A stretch of DNA of 64,000 nucleotides from CBDHHC01 sp965263345 (GCA_965263345.1 CBDHHC010000021.1:77860-141859); one strand, 5' to 3'; shown: positions 1 through 9,745, counted from the stretch's first letter. Notes: generated from the letters alone by a model not told the origin. Translations and numbers: made by a program.

Positions 1-1
1 A

Positions 2-1609
2 GCGCTTGCCAAAAGAGAAGAAGAACAGGCACTTTCCTCGGAGAATGCACGTATTCGTGCTGCTCTTACAAAGTGTACAACAAATGTGATGGTAGCCGAT
101 GCTGACTATAACATTGTTTATATGAATGACACTCTAAGCCAAATGCTCAGAAGTAATGAAGCGGAAATTAGAAAAGATCTTCCACGATTTGATGCTGCTA
201 ATCTGATCGGTGTGAATATGGATACATTCCATAAAAACCCAGCACATCAACGAGGAATGTTGGCTAAATTATCCTCAACATTTAAAACTCAAATTTCTGT
301 TGGAAGTTGTATCTTTAACTTGATAGCTTCTCCGGTTATTGATGACAATAATCAACCAATTGGTTTTGTTGTTGAATGGGCTGATATGACACAAGAAAAG
401 TCAATTGAAGAAGAGATTGATATTGTTGTGACAGCTGTTTCCAGAGGTGATTTTGAGCGCTCTCTCAGCCTTGAAGGCAAAGAAGGCTTTATGCTGAATT
501 TGGCTAAATCCATAAACTCTCTCTCAGGTACAATTAAAGATGCGATAACAGATGTTGCCAAAGCTCTTGAGGCTCTCTCTTCTGGTAATCTGACGCATAG
601 AATTGATAAACAGTATGAAGGATTACTTGGTAAACTAACAGCAGATGCAAACAAAACTTCTGAGCAACTTGCAAATATGATGTCTGAAATTAAAACGATG
701 GTTTCTGACTCTAGCAACGCTGCAAAAGAAATTTCAAGTGGTACGATAGATCTGTCTCAAAGAACTGAGGAACAAGCATCAAGCTTGCAGGAAACGGCAG
801 CATCTATGGAAGAAATGGCTGCAACGGTACAAAAAAATGCCGAAAACTCAGGACAGGCAAACCAGTTGGCTATTAGCGCAAGACAAGCTGCTGATACTGG
901 TGGAAACGTAGTAAAAAATGCTGTAGTTGCAATGGATCGTATTGAAACTTCATCTCGCAAAATTGCTGATATTACTAGTGTTATTGATGAGATTGCCTTC
1001 CAGATCAACCTGCTCGCGCTTAACGCTGCGGTTGAAGCAGCAAGAGCAGGTGAAGCTGGCAAAGGATTTGAAGTTGTTGCTGCGGAAGTTCGTAAACTTG
1101 CACAAAGATCAGCAAATGCAGCCAAAGATATTGAGAAGCTGATAGAAGAAAGTGGCAATGAAGTACAAGAAGGCGCTAAACTTGTAAAACAAACGGGCAA
1201 CTCTCTTGATGAAATTGTTGGTTCTATAACACGTCTAGCAGACATCGTTGGTGAAATCACCGCAGCAAGCAATGAACAGTCATCTGGCATTGATCAAATC
1301 AATACAGCTGTCAGTGAAATGGATAGTATGACACAACAAAATTCTGCTCTTGTGGAGCAGAACGCAGCTGCGACGCGTTCACTAGAAGAACGCTCCACGA
1401 CTATTCTGCAAAAAGTTGATTATTTCAACCTGGGACAAGGTCTTGTGTCTTCACTGCCAAATGTACAGCTTTTGAATAATCATGTGCAAGAAATGCAACA
1501 GAAAATTGTAAATTCAACACCAGAATTTAATAACTCACGTCCTAAACCACAAGTCGTCGCGGGTGGAAGTCGTCAGTCTTTTGAAGATGATGGTTGGGAT
1601 GATTTTTAA
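2..1609 (+). CDS. Methyl-accepting chemotaxis protein with PAS domain (5' end outside window)
   Basis: Chemoreceptor that modulates CheA kinase. The reading frame is open from base 2, so the N-terminus lies before the window; a GTG at 86 is internal to the PAS domain, because in-frame codons upstream continue the family's usual lead-in to that domain. In order: PAS-like domain (to about base 380), a HAMP-like linker, then the MCP signalling coiled coil, whose conserved hairpin tip (EIAFQINLLALNAAVEAARA) lies at about 990-1050. The protein ends in GWDDF, which fits the x-W-x-x-F tether that recruits CheR/CheB to receptors, and cheR follows 45 bp downstream. No membrane segment is visible in the part present. 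Confidence 0.95.
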   Translation, partial: ALAKREEEQALSSENARIRAALTKCTTNVMVADADYNIVYMNDTLSQMLRSNEAEIRKDLPRFDAANLIGVNMDTFHKNPAHQRGMLAKLSSTFKTQISVGSCIFNLIASPVIDDNNQPIGFVVEWADMTQEKSIEEEIDIVVTAVSRGDFERSLSLEGKEGFMLNLAKSINSLSGTIKDAITDVAKALEALSSGNLTHRIDKQYEGLLGKLTADANKTSEQLANMMSEIKTMVSDSSNAAKEISSGTIDLSQRTEEQASSLQETAASMEEMAATVQKNAENSGQANQLAISARQAADTGGNVVKNAVVAMDRIETSSRKIADITSVIDEIAFQINLLALNAAVEAARAGEAGKGFEVVAAEVRKLAQRSANAAKDIEKLIEESGNEVQEGAKLVKQTGNSLDEIVGSITRLADIVGEITAASNEQSSGIDQINTAVSEMDSMTQQNSALVEQNAAATRSLEERSTTILQKVDYFNLGQGLVSSLPNVQLLNNHVQEMQQKIVNSTPEFNNSRPKPQVVAGGSRQSFEDDGWDDF

Positions 1610-1653
1610 ATCATCCCATAATGTAATATGTGTACATCATTCAGGTTATTCAA

Positions 1654-2493
1654 ATGCAAGTTCAAACCACAAATAAAGAGTTTCATTTTTCTTCGTCTGA
1701 TTTTTCAGCGCTCGCAAGTCTCGTTTATGATCGTACAGGAATTGTTCTTGGTGAGCATAAAAAAGATATGGTTTATTCACGACTCACCAAACGTTTGCGT
1801 GAATTAAACTTTACGAACTTTGCAGACTATTTGACATTGTTGCAAGACAAATCTGATGAAAGTGAAGTTGAACAACTAATCAATGCGATCACGACAAACC
1901 TGACTCGTTTTTTTAGAGAAAACCATCATTTTGATCATGTAAAAGATATCTTTATTCCGCAGATACAATCCAAAGGTCAAAGAGAAATACGTATATGGTC
2001 AGCCGCATGTGCTTCAGGCCCTGAACCCTATAGTATTGCAATGACGGCGTATGACGCACTTGGTCGATCTCAACAATATAACCTCAAGATACTAGCTACA
2101 GACCTTGATACCAAAATGCTAGAAACAGCTAAATCTGGTATCTATGATGCAAGTATCCATAAAGATATCCCGGTTAATTTGAGAAACAAATATACATCCT
2201 TCACTTCAAATGACAGAAATAATTTTGTGATAAGCCAGGAAATAAAAAAGCTCATTTCCTTTAATCGACTGAATTTGATGAAAGAGTGGCCACACAAAAC
2301 TCTACTAGATGCAATTTTCTGTCGTAACGTACTTATATATTTTAATAAGGAAGACAAAAACAGAATCATTACTCAACTAGTGAATAAGCTAAAGGCAGGT
2401 GGGTTTCTTTATATGGGGCATGCTGAGTCGCTTATGGATATGTCCTTGCCTGTTAAAAGTGTCGGAACGACAACTTATGTTAAGGTTGAGTAA
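1654..2493 (+). CDS. cheR: Chemotaxis protein methyltransferase CheR
   Basis: Transfers methyl groups from S-adenosylmethionine to glutamates of chemoreceptors. The N-terminal all-alpha domain carries the RLTKRLRE helix; the SAM-binding domain has SAACASGPEPYSIAM and ATDLD, and further on FCRNVLIYF and YMGHAESL, all typical of CheR. Length is normal. A GTG at 1630 would add eight residues, but ATG at 1654 fits the family N-terminus better; neither has a strong ribosome site. The stop codon directly abuts the cheD start, so the two are probably translated together. Confidence 0.95.
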   Translation: MQVQTTNKEFHFSSSDFSALASLVYDRTGIVLGEHKKDMVYSRLTKRLRELNFTNFADYLTLLQDKSDESEVEQLINAITTNLTRFFRENHHFDHVKDIFIPQIQSKGQREIRIWSAACASGPEPYSIAMTAYDALGRSQQYNLKILATDLDTKMLETAKSGIYDASIHKDIPVNLRNKYTSFTSNDRNNFVISQEIKKLISFNRLNLMKEWPHKTLLDAIFCRNVLIYFNKEDKNRIITQLVNKLKAGGFLYMGHAESLMDMSLPVKSVGTTTYVKVE

Positions 2494-3111
2494 ATGCTAC
2501 TAGAAAACCAACATCTAGAAAATAAAAAGAAAAATGGTATGACTTTTGACCGAAAGTTCAACCATTATTATCAACGTGTCTTACCAGGTGATTATGCTGT
2601 TGTAACTGAAAAAGATGAGATGATTACAACAACATTAGGGTCATGCGTTGCAGCCTGTATCAGAGATCCTCTGACAGGCATAGGTGGAATGAATCACTTC
2701 CTATTATCAGATAATGATGAGAGCAGTAAAGTAGACCAAAAACATCAATCAATGAAATATGGCAATTATGCTATGGAGTTGTTGATTAATGAACTCATAA
2801 AGAAAGGCTGCAACAAAAAACGTTTTGAGGTTAAAGTTTTTGGTGGCGCCCATGTAGGCGCAATGAATGTTTCTGTTGGTGAAGATAATTCCCAATTTAT
2901 CTTGAGATACATTGCAGATGAAGGATTGAACCTTGTTTCATATGACTTAGGTGGAAACCAGGCAAGAAAAATAAACTTCTTTCCTCAAACAGGACGAGTT
3001 GCACGTTTCTTATTTAAGCCAACTTCAGACCATGAGCTCAACCGACAGGAACAAAATCTGTTAAATAAGGCATCAGAAAAAACATCTGGCGATATTGAAT
3101 TATTTACTTAG
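2494..3111 (+). CDS. cheD: Chemoreceptor glutamine deamidase CheD
   Basis: Deamidates receptor glutamines to methylatable glutamates. The catalytic signature is visible: Cys51 in TTLGSCVAAC and His68 in GMNHFLL, with KVFGGAHVG later in the fold. The start follows the cheR stop with no gap; an internal Met16 is an alternative. The C-terminus extends beyond the usual fold and ends SGDIELFT, an acidic-hydrophobic tail resembling the end of the CheZ-like protein two genes downstream. Confidence 0.93.
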   Translation: MLLENQHLENKKKNGMTFDRKFNHYYQRVLPGDYAVVTEKDEMITTTLGSCVAACIRDPLTGIGGMNHFLLSDNDESSKVDQKHQSMKYGNYAMELLINELIKKGCNKKRFEVKVFGGAHVGAMNVSVGEDNSQFILRYIADEGLNLVSYDLGGNQARKINFFPQTGRVARFLFKPTSDHELNRQEQNLLNKASEKTSGDIELFT

Positions 3112-3126
3112 GTTAAGGCATTTAAA

Positions 3127-4188
3127 ATGAAGAAAATTGGAGTTGTAATTGTTGATGATTCTGCTTTGATCAGAAATTTGCTATCTGACATATTTAATTC
3201 AGATCCTCAAATAAATGTTCTAGGAGTTGCCTCCGACCCATATCTTGCCAGAGATCTCATTAAGAAAACAAATCCTGATGTGATTACTTTGGATGTTGAG
3301 ATGCCTAGAATGGATGGTTTATCATTTCTTGATAAAATCATGCGTTTAAGGCCCACTCCCGTCATAATGATTTCTTCACTCACACAAAAAGGTGCAGATA
3401 TAACGCTTAAAGCTCTTGAAATAGGTGCGATTGATTATATTGCGAAGCCGCAAATCGGTTTGGAAGACGGTATCAAGAAATTATCAATCGAGATTATTGC
3501 AAAAATTAAAGCAGCGGCCAATGCGAATGTGAGATCTACCAGAAGAACAGATGTTCAAAATAAACCCGTTTCTACAAATATTGGCTATCAATCTACTGAA
3601 AAGATAGTTGCACTTGGAGCTTCTACAGGAGGTGTTGAAGCTCTGACCCATGTTATTTGCCAAATGCCGGCAGATTGTCCCGCGATTGCAATTGTTCAAC
3701 ACATGCCTAAAAATTTTACTTCAAGTTTTGCAAGTCGCTTAAATAGCCAAGCAACACCAAATGTCTTGGAAGCCCAGAATAGTGGTCGGCTATTGCCTGG
3801 GCATGTATATATCGCTCCAGGTGATATGCATATGGTTATCAAAAAAAGTGGTGCTGATTATGTTTATAAGTTAGAAGATGGGCCACTTGTATCTGGGCAT
3901 AAACCCTCTGTTGATCATCTATTTTATTCTGTAGCAAACTCTGTTGGAGAGAATGCTGTCGGGGGTATCTTAACAGGTATGGGCAATGATGGTGCTGATG
4001 GATTATTAAAAATGCGGGAGGCTGGAGCAAAAACAATAGGACAAGATGAGGCAAGTGCTACTATATACGGCATGCCTAAAGCAGCTTATGAAGTTGGTGC
4101 AGTCGAAAAGCAGGTTAATCTACAGAATTTTGCAACCGCTCTTTTGAACGCTTGTGGTGAAGATGGAATACGCGTTGTTCGTGTTTAA
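3127..4188 (+). CDS. cheB: Protein-glutamate methylesterase/deamidase CheB
   Basis: Response regulator that removes receptor methyl groups when phosphorylated by CheA. The receiver domain (about residues 1-120) has the acidic pair D10/D11 and phosphoacceptor D56 in TLDVEMPRMDG. The C-terminal methylesterase domain shows the catalytic triad S166 (GASTGG), H192 (QHMP) and D288 (GMGNDGADG), at the family's usual spacing. It follows cheD by 15 bp and is 24 bp before the CheZ-like gene, so it is one adaptation operon. No cheA, cheW or cheY is in view. Confidence 0.95.
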   Translation: MKKIGVVIVDDSALIRNLLSDIFNSDPQINVLGVASDPYLARDLIKKTNPDVITLDVEMPRMDGLSFLDKIMRLRPTPVIMISSLTQKGADITLKALEIGAIDYIAKPQIGLEDGIKKLSIEIIAKIKAAANANVRSTRRTDVQNKPVSTNIGYQSTEKIVALGASTGGVEALTHVICQMPADCPAIAIVQHMPKNFTSSFASRLNSQATPNVLEAQNSGRLLPGHVYIAPGDMHMVIKKSGADYVYKLEDGPLVSGHKPSVDHLFYSVANSVGENAVGGILTGMGNDGADGLLKMREAGAKTIGQDEASATIYGMPKAAYEVGAVEKQVNLQNFATALLNACGEDGIRVVRV

Positions 4189-4212
4189 TAAGATAGCTGA
4201 GGAGCGGAAGGC

Positions 4213-4803
4213 ATGCAAAATAAGGAGGCTGATTTGATACAAGAGAGTAGTGGAGTTGATATGATTCAGGACTCTACAGAGTATTGGCTTGAGTTTGCGA
4301 AGACTCAAAGCCTTGTATCAGAATTATTACAATTTGAACTTGATGGCCTTTCAGATATTGTTGAACAAAAAGTCAAAAACATCGAAGACGTTTTTTATTC
4401 TTTATCAAGCATTTCTAAAGGCGATGAATTAGATGATGCTAAACTTGAAAAGCTGTCAAGCAATTTGGAAACGATTGTAAAGAACATCCAATTCCAAGAT
4501 CTTGTAAGCCAAAAAATAGAAAATATCTGTAATTCTCTTAAGATACTACAATCCTATTCTGAAGAATTAATAGATCGTTCAAAAGAAAATAGTGATGTAG
4601 ATATTTCAAATTTATTATCGAACAGTATGTATATTGAACGTATCATCAAAGAGAGAACCCTAGAAGAGATGAGAAGTAGTATGTTACGTAATCTCGAAAA
4701 TGTTTCTAAGGTGGATTATGACCTGATTTCTGAAAAGCTCTCCAATAAGCTTACCAAACAATGTTCAAAAGATTATACCGGGGATGATATTGAAATTTTT
4801 TGA
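4213..4803 (+). CDS. CheZ-like chemotaxis phosphatase (predicted)
   Basis: A 196-residue, almost entirely helical acidic protein with no membrane segment. The stretch NIQFQDLVSQKI (residues 91-102) matches the CheZ catalytic helix FQDL-x-x-Q-x-I, placing the D-x-x-x-Q dyad at D96 and Q100; in enteric CheZ these residues dephosphorylate CheY-P. The C-terminus is an acidic-hydrophobic tail, GDDIEIF, recalling the CheY-binding end of CheZ. The start has a strong GAGGAG site 8 bases upstream. Position after cheB supports a chemotaxis role. Overall similarity to CheZ outside the motif is weak by eye, so the function is an inference. Confidence 0.7.
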   Translation: MQNKEADLIQESSGVDMIQDSTEYWLEFAKTQSLVSELLQFELDGLSDIVEQKVKNIEDVFYSLSSISKGDELDDAKLEKLSSNLETIVKNIQFQDLVSQKIENICNSLKILQSYSEELIDRSKENSDVDISNLLSNSMYIERIIKERTLEEMRSSMLRNLENVSKVDYDLISEKLSNKLTKQCSKDYTGDDIEIF

Positions 4804-4938
4804 CTATTTTACATGAGCTGAAGTCTGTAATAATTTGTTTTTTCGAGTTTTTATATAAAATAAATCAATTTTAATCAAAAAATTACACAAAACACTTAAG
4901 ATAGAATTATCCTCTATACGATAAGGTTTCATGCAGAG

Positions 4939-6465
4939 ATGGATTTTATTTATACATTTTGCGGACGTTTTAAACAATTCATAATTGTTTTCTTATCTGG
5001 GATAATTCTCTATTTATTTCAGTCCGATGTCCAAGTTATTCAATTAATAGTGATTCAGTTAGCTATTGTAATTTTATATATGGCTTCCGTATCAGTAATT
5101 TTAAAGTATATACCATCTAATGCCCAACACTCTAATAAAAGTGGTTTAATTGATCTTCCTATTGGAAAAAAATCTACAGCTCAGGTCTCAAAAATTGACC
5201 ATTTAGAAAATCAGATTTCAGGATTTAACGAAGTTCTCAGATTGAGCCGTCAAGAGAGAAGAGATCGAGAGGATGAAATTATTGCTCAGTTAAGAGGCTT
5301 ATCTGATACTGTCACTCAAGAGACAGAGGCTGCAGGTCCCATGTTTACTGAACAATCTGATCATTGCACCAAACTTGCCAATGCCACAAAACAAGTAGGC
5401 GTCCACTTTGAAGAAATTGGACAAAATATGACTGGATTGAAAGACCGCACACAAACAATGCGTACTGAAGCTAGTGGCTTAGCGAACACCAATAGTCAAA
5501 TATCTGAGAGTGTTAAGAACTCTTTAGCAATGATTGATGAAGCAAGTACGACTATGTCGAATACGGGGACATCAATTGATACATTAGAAAAAGCAACCGG
5601 GCAGATCGGTAATGCTGTGGATCTTATCGCTAAGATCGCAAAAGATACAAAACTTCTAGCCCTTAATGCAACCATTGAAGCACAGCGAGCTGGAGAGAGT
5701 GGTCGAGGGTTTGCTATTGTTGCTTCTGAAGTAAAACAACTTGCTGAAGAAACAGATGAAGCCACACAACAAATAACCTCCCTCATTAATGAAACAAAAA
5801 ATGCTGTCGGTGATGTTATTAAGAGTGTGGATCTTTCTCAAAATGTATTTGATAAATTACAGAATACATCAAATGCAACTATGGAAACAATAGAGCAGCA
5901 TCATTCTAAAGTAACAGAAATTCTTGATATTATAGAAGATGCTAGTCAATGTACTGACGGTGTTGCAAATACAATGTCAGTCGCAGATGGAAGTATGAAT
6001 GAAGCTTATGTAATGGCGGATGCTGCGGTTGATAGGTCTCAAAAAATATTAGAAGATATAGAAAAAATGAGTACCACTATTGCATTGTCTGTTACAGGTG
6101 CATGGAATGTTGCAAAATCTTGCCCAACAAAAAGATATAGTTATACTGTGCCTACGCATATAGAATATTTTGATCAAAAGATAGAGTGTCAGTTTTGTGA
6201 TATCAGCCAAGGCGGTGTAAGGATTGAAGCAAGTGATATTCCTTTATCGATTAATATCGGTTCAAAAGTAGAGCTTTATTTTCCAGATGTAGATAAGTAT
6301 GCGAGCATTTTTGTTTTAGAAAAAGACGAGAGTTCACTAACTGGACGCTTCAAAGATAATTTTGATTTAACTTATATAAATAATATTGATCAATATGAAA
6401 GCTTGTCCGGTGCATACGATGAAGAAGAAGATTTAATTTGTTTATTTGATGATGAGGCTGCTTAA
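4939..6465 (+). CDS. Membrane methyl-accepting protein with C-terminal PilZ domain
   Basis: Two hydrophobic segments at the N-terminus (about residues 10-60) with almost no periplasmic loop are followed by a coiled coil and an MCP signalling hairpin (KLLALNATIEAQRAGESGRG, about residues 237-256). From about residue 395 comes a PilZ-like domain: KRYSY near the start and DISQGG at 421-426, matching the D/N-x-S-x-x-G c-di-GMP motif, while the canonical R-x-x-x-R is degraded (the second Arg is Tyr). The lack of a sensory ectodomain suggests a cytoplasmic or membrane-borne signal, perhaps c-di-GMP. It lies 135 bp after the che operon and may have its own promoter. Confidence 0.9.
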   Translation: MDFIYTFCGRFKQFIIVFLSGIILYLFQSDVQVIQLIVIQLAIVILYMASVSVILKYIPSNAQHSNKSGLIDLPIGKKSTAQVSKIDHLENQISGFNEVLRLSRQERRDREDEIIAQLRGLSDTVTQETEAAGPMFTEQSDHCTKLANATKQVGVHFEEIGQNMTGLKDRTQTMRTEASGLANTNSQISESVKNSLAMIDEASTTMSNTGTSIDTLEKATGQIGNAVDLIAKIAKDTKLLALNATIEAQRAGESGRGFAIVASEVKQLAEETDEATQQITSLINETKNAVGDVIKSVDLSQNVFDKLQNTSNATMETIEQHHSKVTEILDIIEDASQCTDGVANTMSVADGSMNEAYVMADAAVDRSQKILEDIEKMSTTIALSVTGAWNVAKSCPTKRYSYTVPTHIEYFDQKIECQFCDISQGGVRIEASDIPLSINIGSKVELYFPDVDKYASIFVLEKDESSLTGRFKDNFDLTYINNIDQYESLSGAYDEEEDLICLFDDEAA

Positions 6466-6654
6466 ATCATTTCCACCTTCTTATGATGGTATGAGATGAT
6501 AGTCAGCTTCATATTCCGTATCTAATTTTAACTTCCATGACTTTCCTTTACTCAAAAAGTCTTTCATCAAGACTCATTACATTATTTGTTGTAATCTGCT
6601 ATATTATCATTCTTTAATGTGAACAGTTTTTATGTGAAATATTTCACGATGATA

Positions 6655-7872
6655 ATGAGCGAAGAACAAATGATAGTTTCAGAGTACTCCAAAAGTTTTG
6701 AAGATTTTCGCAAGGGTTTTCCTGTATTAAAACAAAAAACATATCTTTCTGTGTGCGATAAGATGATCCTTCATAAAAATGTTCGTAATAGTATCAATGT
6801 TTTCATGGATCACCTTGAAATGGCTTCAGCAAATAGGGTTGACCACGAAGAAAAGGTAGTTGGTTCAAGAAGAAAATTTGCGAAACTTCTGAATGTTGAC
6901 GAAACAACAATTGCAGCCATTCGCAATGTTTCTGATGGCATGAATTCTGTTGCATGGTCAATGCCAATGTCAGAAGGTGATAATATCATCTTTAGTGCTA
7001 ACTCCGAACATCCCAATAATATCTATCCATGGTTGAGATTGAGCCGCAGAGGAAATGAAGCTCGTATTATTCCAACCAAACATGATGGTTCACTGGATAT
7101 TGATGCTATGATTGAGGCCATTGATAAGAACACCAAAATTGTGAGTTGCGCTTCTGTGACTTTTGCGCCTGGCCACCGGACAGACCTTGAAAAGCTAGGA
7201 GCTGCATGTCAGGAAAAAGATGTATTTTTGCTTGTGGATGGGGTTCAATCTTCTGGAATACTGGCTCATGATTTCTCAAATTCACCTATTGATGGCTTTG
7301 TCACATCAACTTCAAAAGGTCTATTAGGGTTATATGGATATGGTTTTCTTTATATCTCTCCTAAATGGATAGAGCGATTAGAGCCCGCATATCTCTCCAG
7401 ACCAGCTGTATGCATAGGGGCTGATGACCATTCTGTTATGGGGCAGGTTGATTATGACTTACAGCCCGATAGTAGAAGGTTTGAGGTTGGAAGTTTTAAT
7501 CTCGCTGGGGCATATGCGGCGGATACATCTATAAACCTTCTTTTAGATTTAGGTGTTGAAACAATAGAAAAACATGTGCTGGAACTCTCAAGAACCCTTA
7601 ATGAAGGGGTTTCTAAACTTGGTTTACATTGTAATGTACCAAGTTTGGGACCGTATCAATCTCATATTGTTACTTTCGGACAACTGGATGCAGGTGGGCA
7701 TGGAGTTTCGTCAGATCCAAGAATCTCAAAAATATCTACATGTCTTTTCGAGGCTAATATCGTACATACAATACGTCGTGGACAACTGCGCTTTGCTATT
7801 CATGCCTACAATAATATTGAGGATATTGAGTTTACAATACAAACAATCAACGAAGCTATGAGAACACTATAA
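6655..7872 (+). CDS. Class V aminotransferase-fold PLP enzyme
   Basis: PLP-dependent enzyme of the cysteine desulfurase/isopenicillin-N epimerase-like group. Visible are VDGVQSSGIL with the PLP-ring Asp, and TSTSKGLLG with the Schiff-base Lys (codon at 7315), followed by the glycine-rich LYGYGFLY segment. No mobile catalytic Cys loop typical of IscS/SufS is recognisable, so cysteine desulfurase activity is doubtful and the substrate is unknown. The frame is open from a GTG at 6619; ATG at 6655 or 6670 is more likely because the upstream residues are hydrophobic and not family-like. It stands alone between the MCP-PilZ gene and a convergent gene. Confidence 0.85.
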   Translation: MSEEQMIVSEYSKSFEDFRKGFPVLKQKTYLSVCDKMILHKNVRNSINVFMDHLEMASANRVDHEEKVVGSRRKFAKLLNVDETTIAAIRNVSDGMNSVAWSMPMSEGDNIIFSANSEHPNNIYPWLRLSRRGNEARIIPTKHDGSLDIDAMIEAIDKNTKIVSCASVTFAPGHRTDLEKLGAACQEKDVFLLVDGVQSSGILAHDFSNSPIDGFVTSTSKGLLGLYGYGFLYISPKWIERLEPAYLSRPAVCIGADDHSVMGQVDYDLQPDSRRFEVGSFNLAGAYAADTSINLLLDLGVETIEKHVLELSRTLNEGVSKLGLHCNVPSLGPYQSHIVTFGQLDAGGHGVSSDPRISKISTCLFEANIVHTIRRGQLRFAIHAYNNIEDIEFTIQTINEAMRTL

Positions 7873-7901
7873 AGTGCGAGAGTTTTAATGGTAATAGCGA
7901 G

Positions 7902-8663
7902 TTAGTGGGTAGCTCTTTTCTGGAGCTGTTTGGCTTTCTCATACCATTTTTTTGCTTCATTGATATTCGGTTTAACTCCAGAAATAAAACTTTTTTTAAG
8001 AACATTAGGGTCATAAGTTTCTGCGAGTGCAAACGCAGCCTTTGCACTGCCTCGCTTAGCTAAGTCTCGAAAAATAAGTCGAGCCGGTGGGTAAACGCCA
8101 GACTTTATCAGTTCTTCACCACGCGCTAATAAAACGGTTTCTTCTTCCTCTGTCAGTGGTATTATTTTTTCTTTTGGTTTTCCAAGATCTTTAGGAATAC
8201 CGCTAGTGGTTAAATTAGACTGAACTTTCTCTCGTGCTTCTATTTCGACTGAAACTGTCTTTTTACCTAAAATTGAGGAAACTGAAGAATTTCCACTCAT
8301 TAAGAAAAAGTTTAGAGTAAACTTACCACGATAATTAGAAGGGGATAATATATATAAATCTGAAATTGTATTGGTTGCGATAAACCATACATCATTGATT
8401 TTACTGCCTTGCGAAAATTTCAAGTTATTGGGTAATCCAAAAACTCTAAACCAGGTTTTGTCTTTTCTATTTACTAATGAAATATTTTTGAGTTTTACAA
8501 TGACTTTAATTCTTTTGCCTGATTTGGATTTAATATCTTCAATACTTAATCGATCTTCAAAAGAAATTTGTTGTATCAAGTTAGCCGCATTTAACTGGGA
8601 AAATTGAAGTGTTAAAATTAAAGAACTAAATGCAAAAATTATTACAAACCTCGCATTTAACAT
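7902..8663 (-). CDS. Exported protein with C-terminal Sel1-like repeat
   Basis: Unknown function. From the Met at 8663 the protein begins with a clear signal peptide (MLNARFVIIFAFSSLILTLQ, then ending near LNAAN); the frame is open to 8729 but those extra residues would spoil it. The middle is a beta-rich region of about 120 residues resembling no family I know. The C-terminal 70 residues contain one or two Sel1-like helical repeats (AARLIFRDLAKRGSAKAAFALA-type pattern, then INEAKKWYEKA). It is convergent with the aminotransferase gene and has a long AT-rich region upstream. Confidence 0.7.
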   Translation of the reverse strand: MLNARFVIIFAFSSLILTLQFSQLNAANLIQQISFEDRLSIEDIKSKSGKRIKVIVKLKNISLVNRKDKTWFRVFGLPNNLKFSQGSKINDVWFIATNTISDLYILSPSNYRGKFTLNFFLMSGNSSVSSILGKKTVSVEIEAREKVQSNLTTSGIPKDLGKPKEKIIPLTEEEETVLLARGEELIKSGVYPPARLIFRDLAKRGSAKAAFALAETYDPNVLKKSFISGVKPNINEAKKWYEKAKQLQKRATH

Positions 8664-8729
8664 AGGAGCTATAAATGATACAGGTATGATACAATGCAAG
8701 ATGTTCATGTTTTTTTGCATTTTAGACAA

Positions 8730-9745
8730 CCCGCTATTTGACTATAGGCAAAATGCCAAATGATAAAATCTGACGGTAATTTAAAATACAGATACATTAT
8801 TTGTTAGCTACATTTTTTTATTTGGATTACAAAGAATTTCTCATGTGAGCTGTATATAAAACACTTCCCTTATAAGGTTTTAGATATCCCTCAAATTACG
8901 ACAATTTTATGTTAACTTTAGATCCAAATAGACTAAATGAAAATGTTATTTTGAAGTAGTCTCATCTCATGTCTGATGCATGGATTTAATAGACTAATAT
9001 AATTATAAGTAAGAACATTGATTAACATGTGCGTCTAAATTTAGGAAAAACTGAAAAATAATTTTATTACCCAGAGTAATTTCCATATTTTTAAAGAGAT
9101 TTTTGGTTATAGAAACCTCCATTAAGATATAATGAAACCTATGGCATTTCATGTCTGAAGTAATAGACAAATGTTATGAAAAATGATTACCTCTTGATTT
9201 CTATAGATCGCATGATTATTCAAATTGATGATCTGTTTTATCATCATACTATAAAGTATACATTATATAGACTAATGTCATAAAATTAAATTTTCCGAGC
9301 AGCTTATTTAGGAAGTGGACCTATATGTTCTGAAACTATTATCTTTCCAGAGATATAAATGATAATATCCTAAATTTAAAAGATATAATAGCACAAGGTA
9401 TAATTAGGAGAATAAAAAAAATCTGCCCCTGTGGATGCTTATAGAGATATTCTAAAAATACTTTAAGGCATTGAATAGTCAACTGTTGAAACAAAAATAG
9501 TTTTACTTTCTGGGTACAAAATCCTGACAAAACATTATTGTTCATAATTCGTGCATTTTACAACAATCAAAATGTTGTAAGTTCATATTTTTGCCTCTTT
9601 CATTGCAATTTTATAGTAACTGAAATTGTTTCTTTTTGCGATTGTATTATACTCTAATTGTTACCTCTTAAACTCATATGTACTCAAGCTATGAGAAACA
9701 AGATTTTTTAAAAATATAGTTAGCATTTTGATAAAGGGGATTAGA
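8730..9745. other. About 1 kb AT-rich intergenic region, no supported gene
   Basis: Very AT-rich with many stops in all frames. The only open frame of note (9339-9545, minus, 68 codons) has a hydrophobic core but no ribosome site and no recognisable family. Promoters of the two divergent flanking genes must lie here. I see no hairpin or repeat worth naming. Confidence 0.5.

Noticed and set aside
9339..9545. 68-codon minus-strand open frame with a hydrophobic core.
   Set aside because: No ribosome site, no family resemblance, and AT-rich sequence makes such frames likely by chance.
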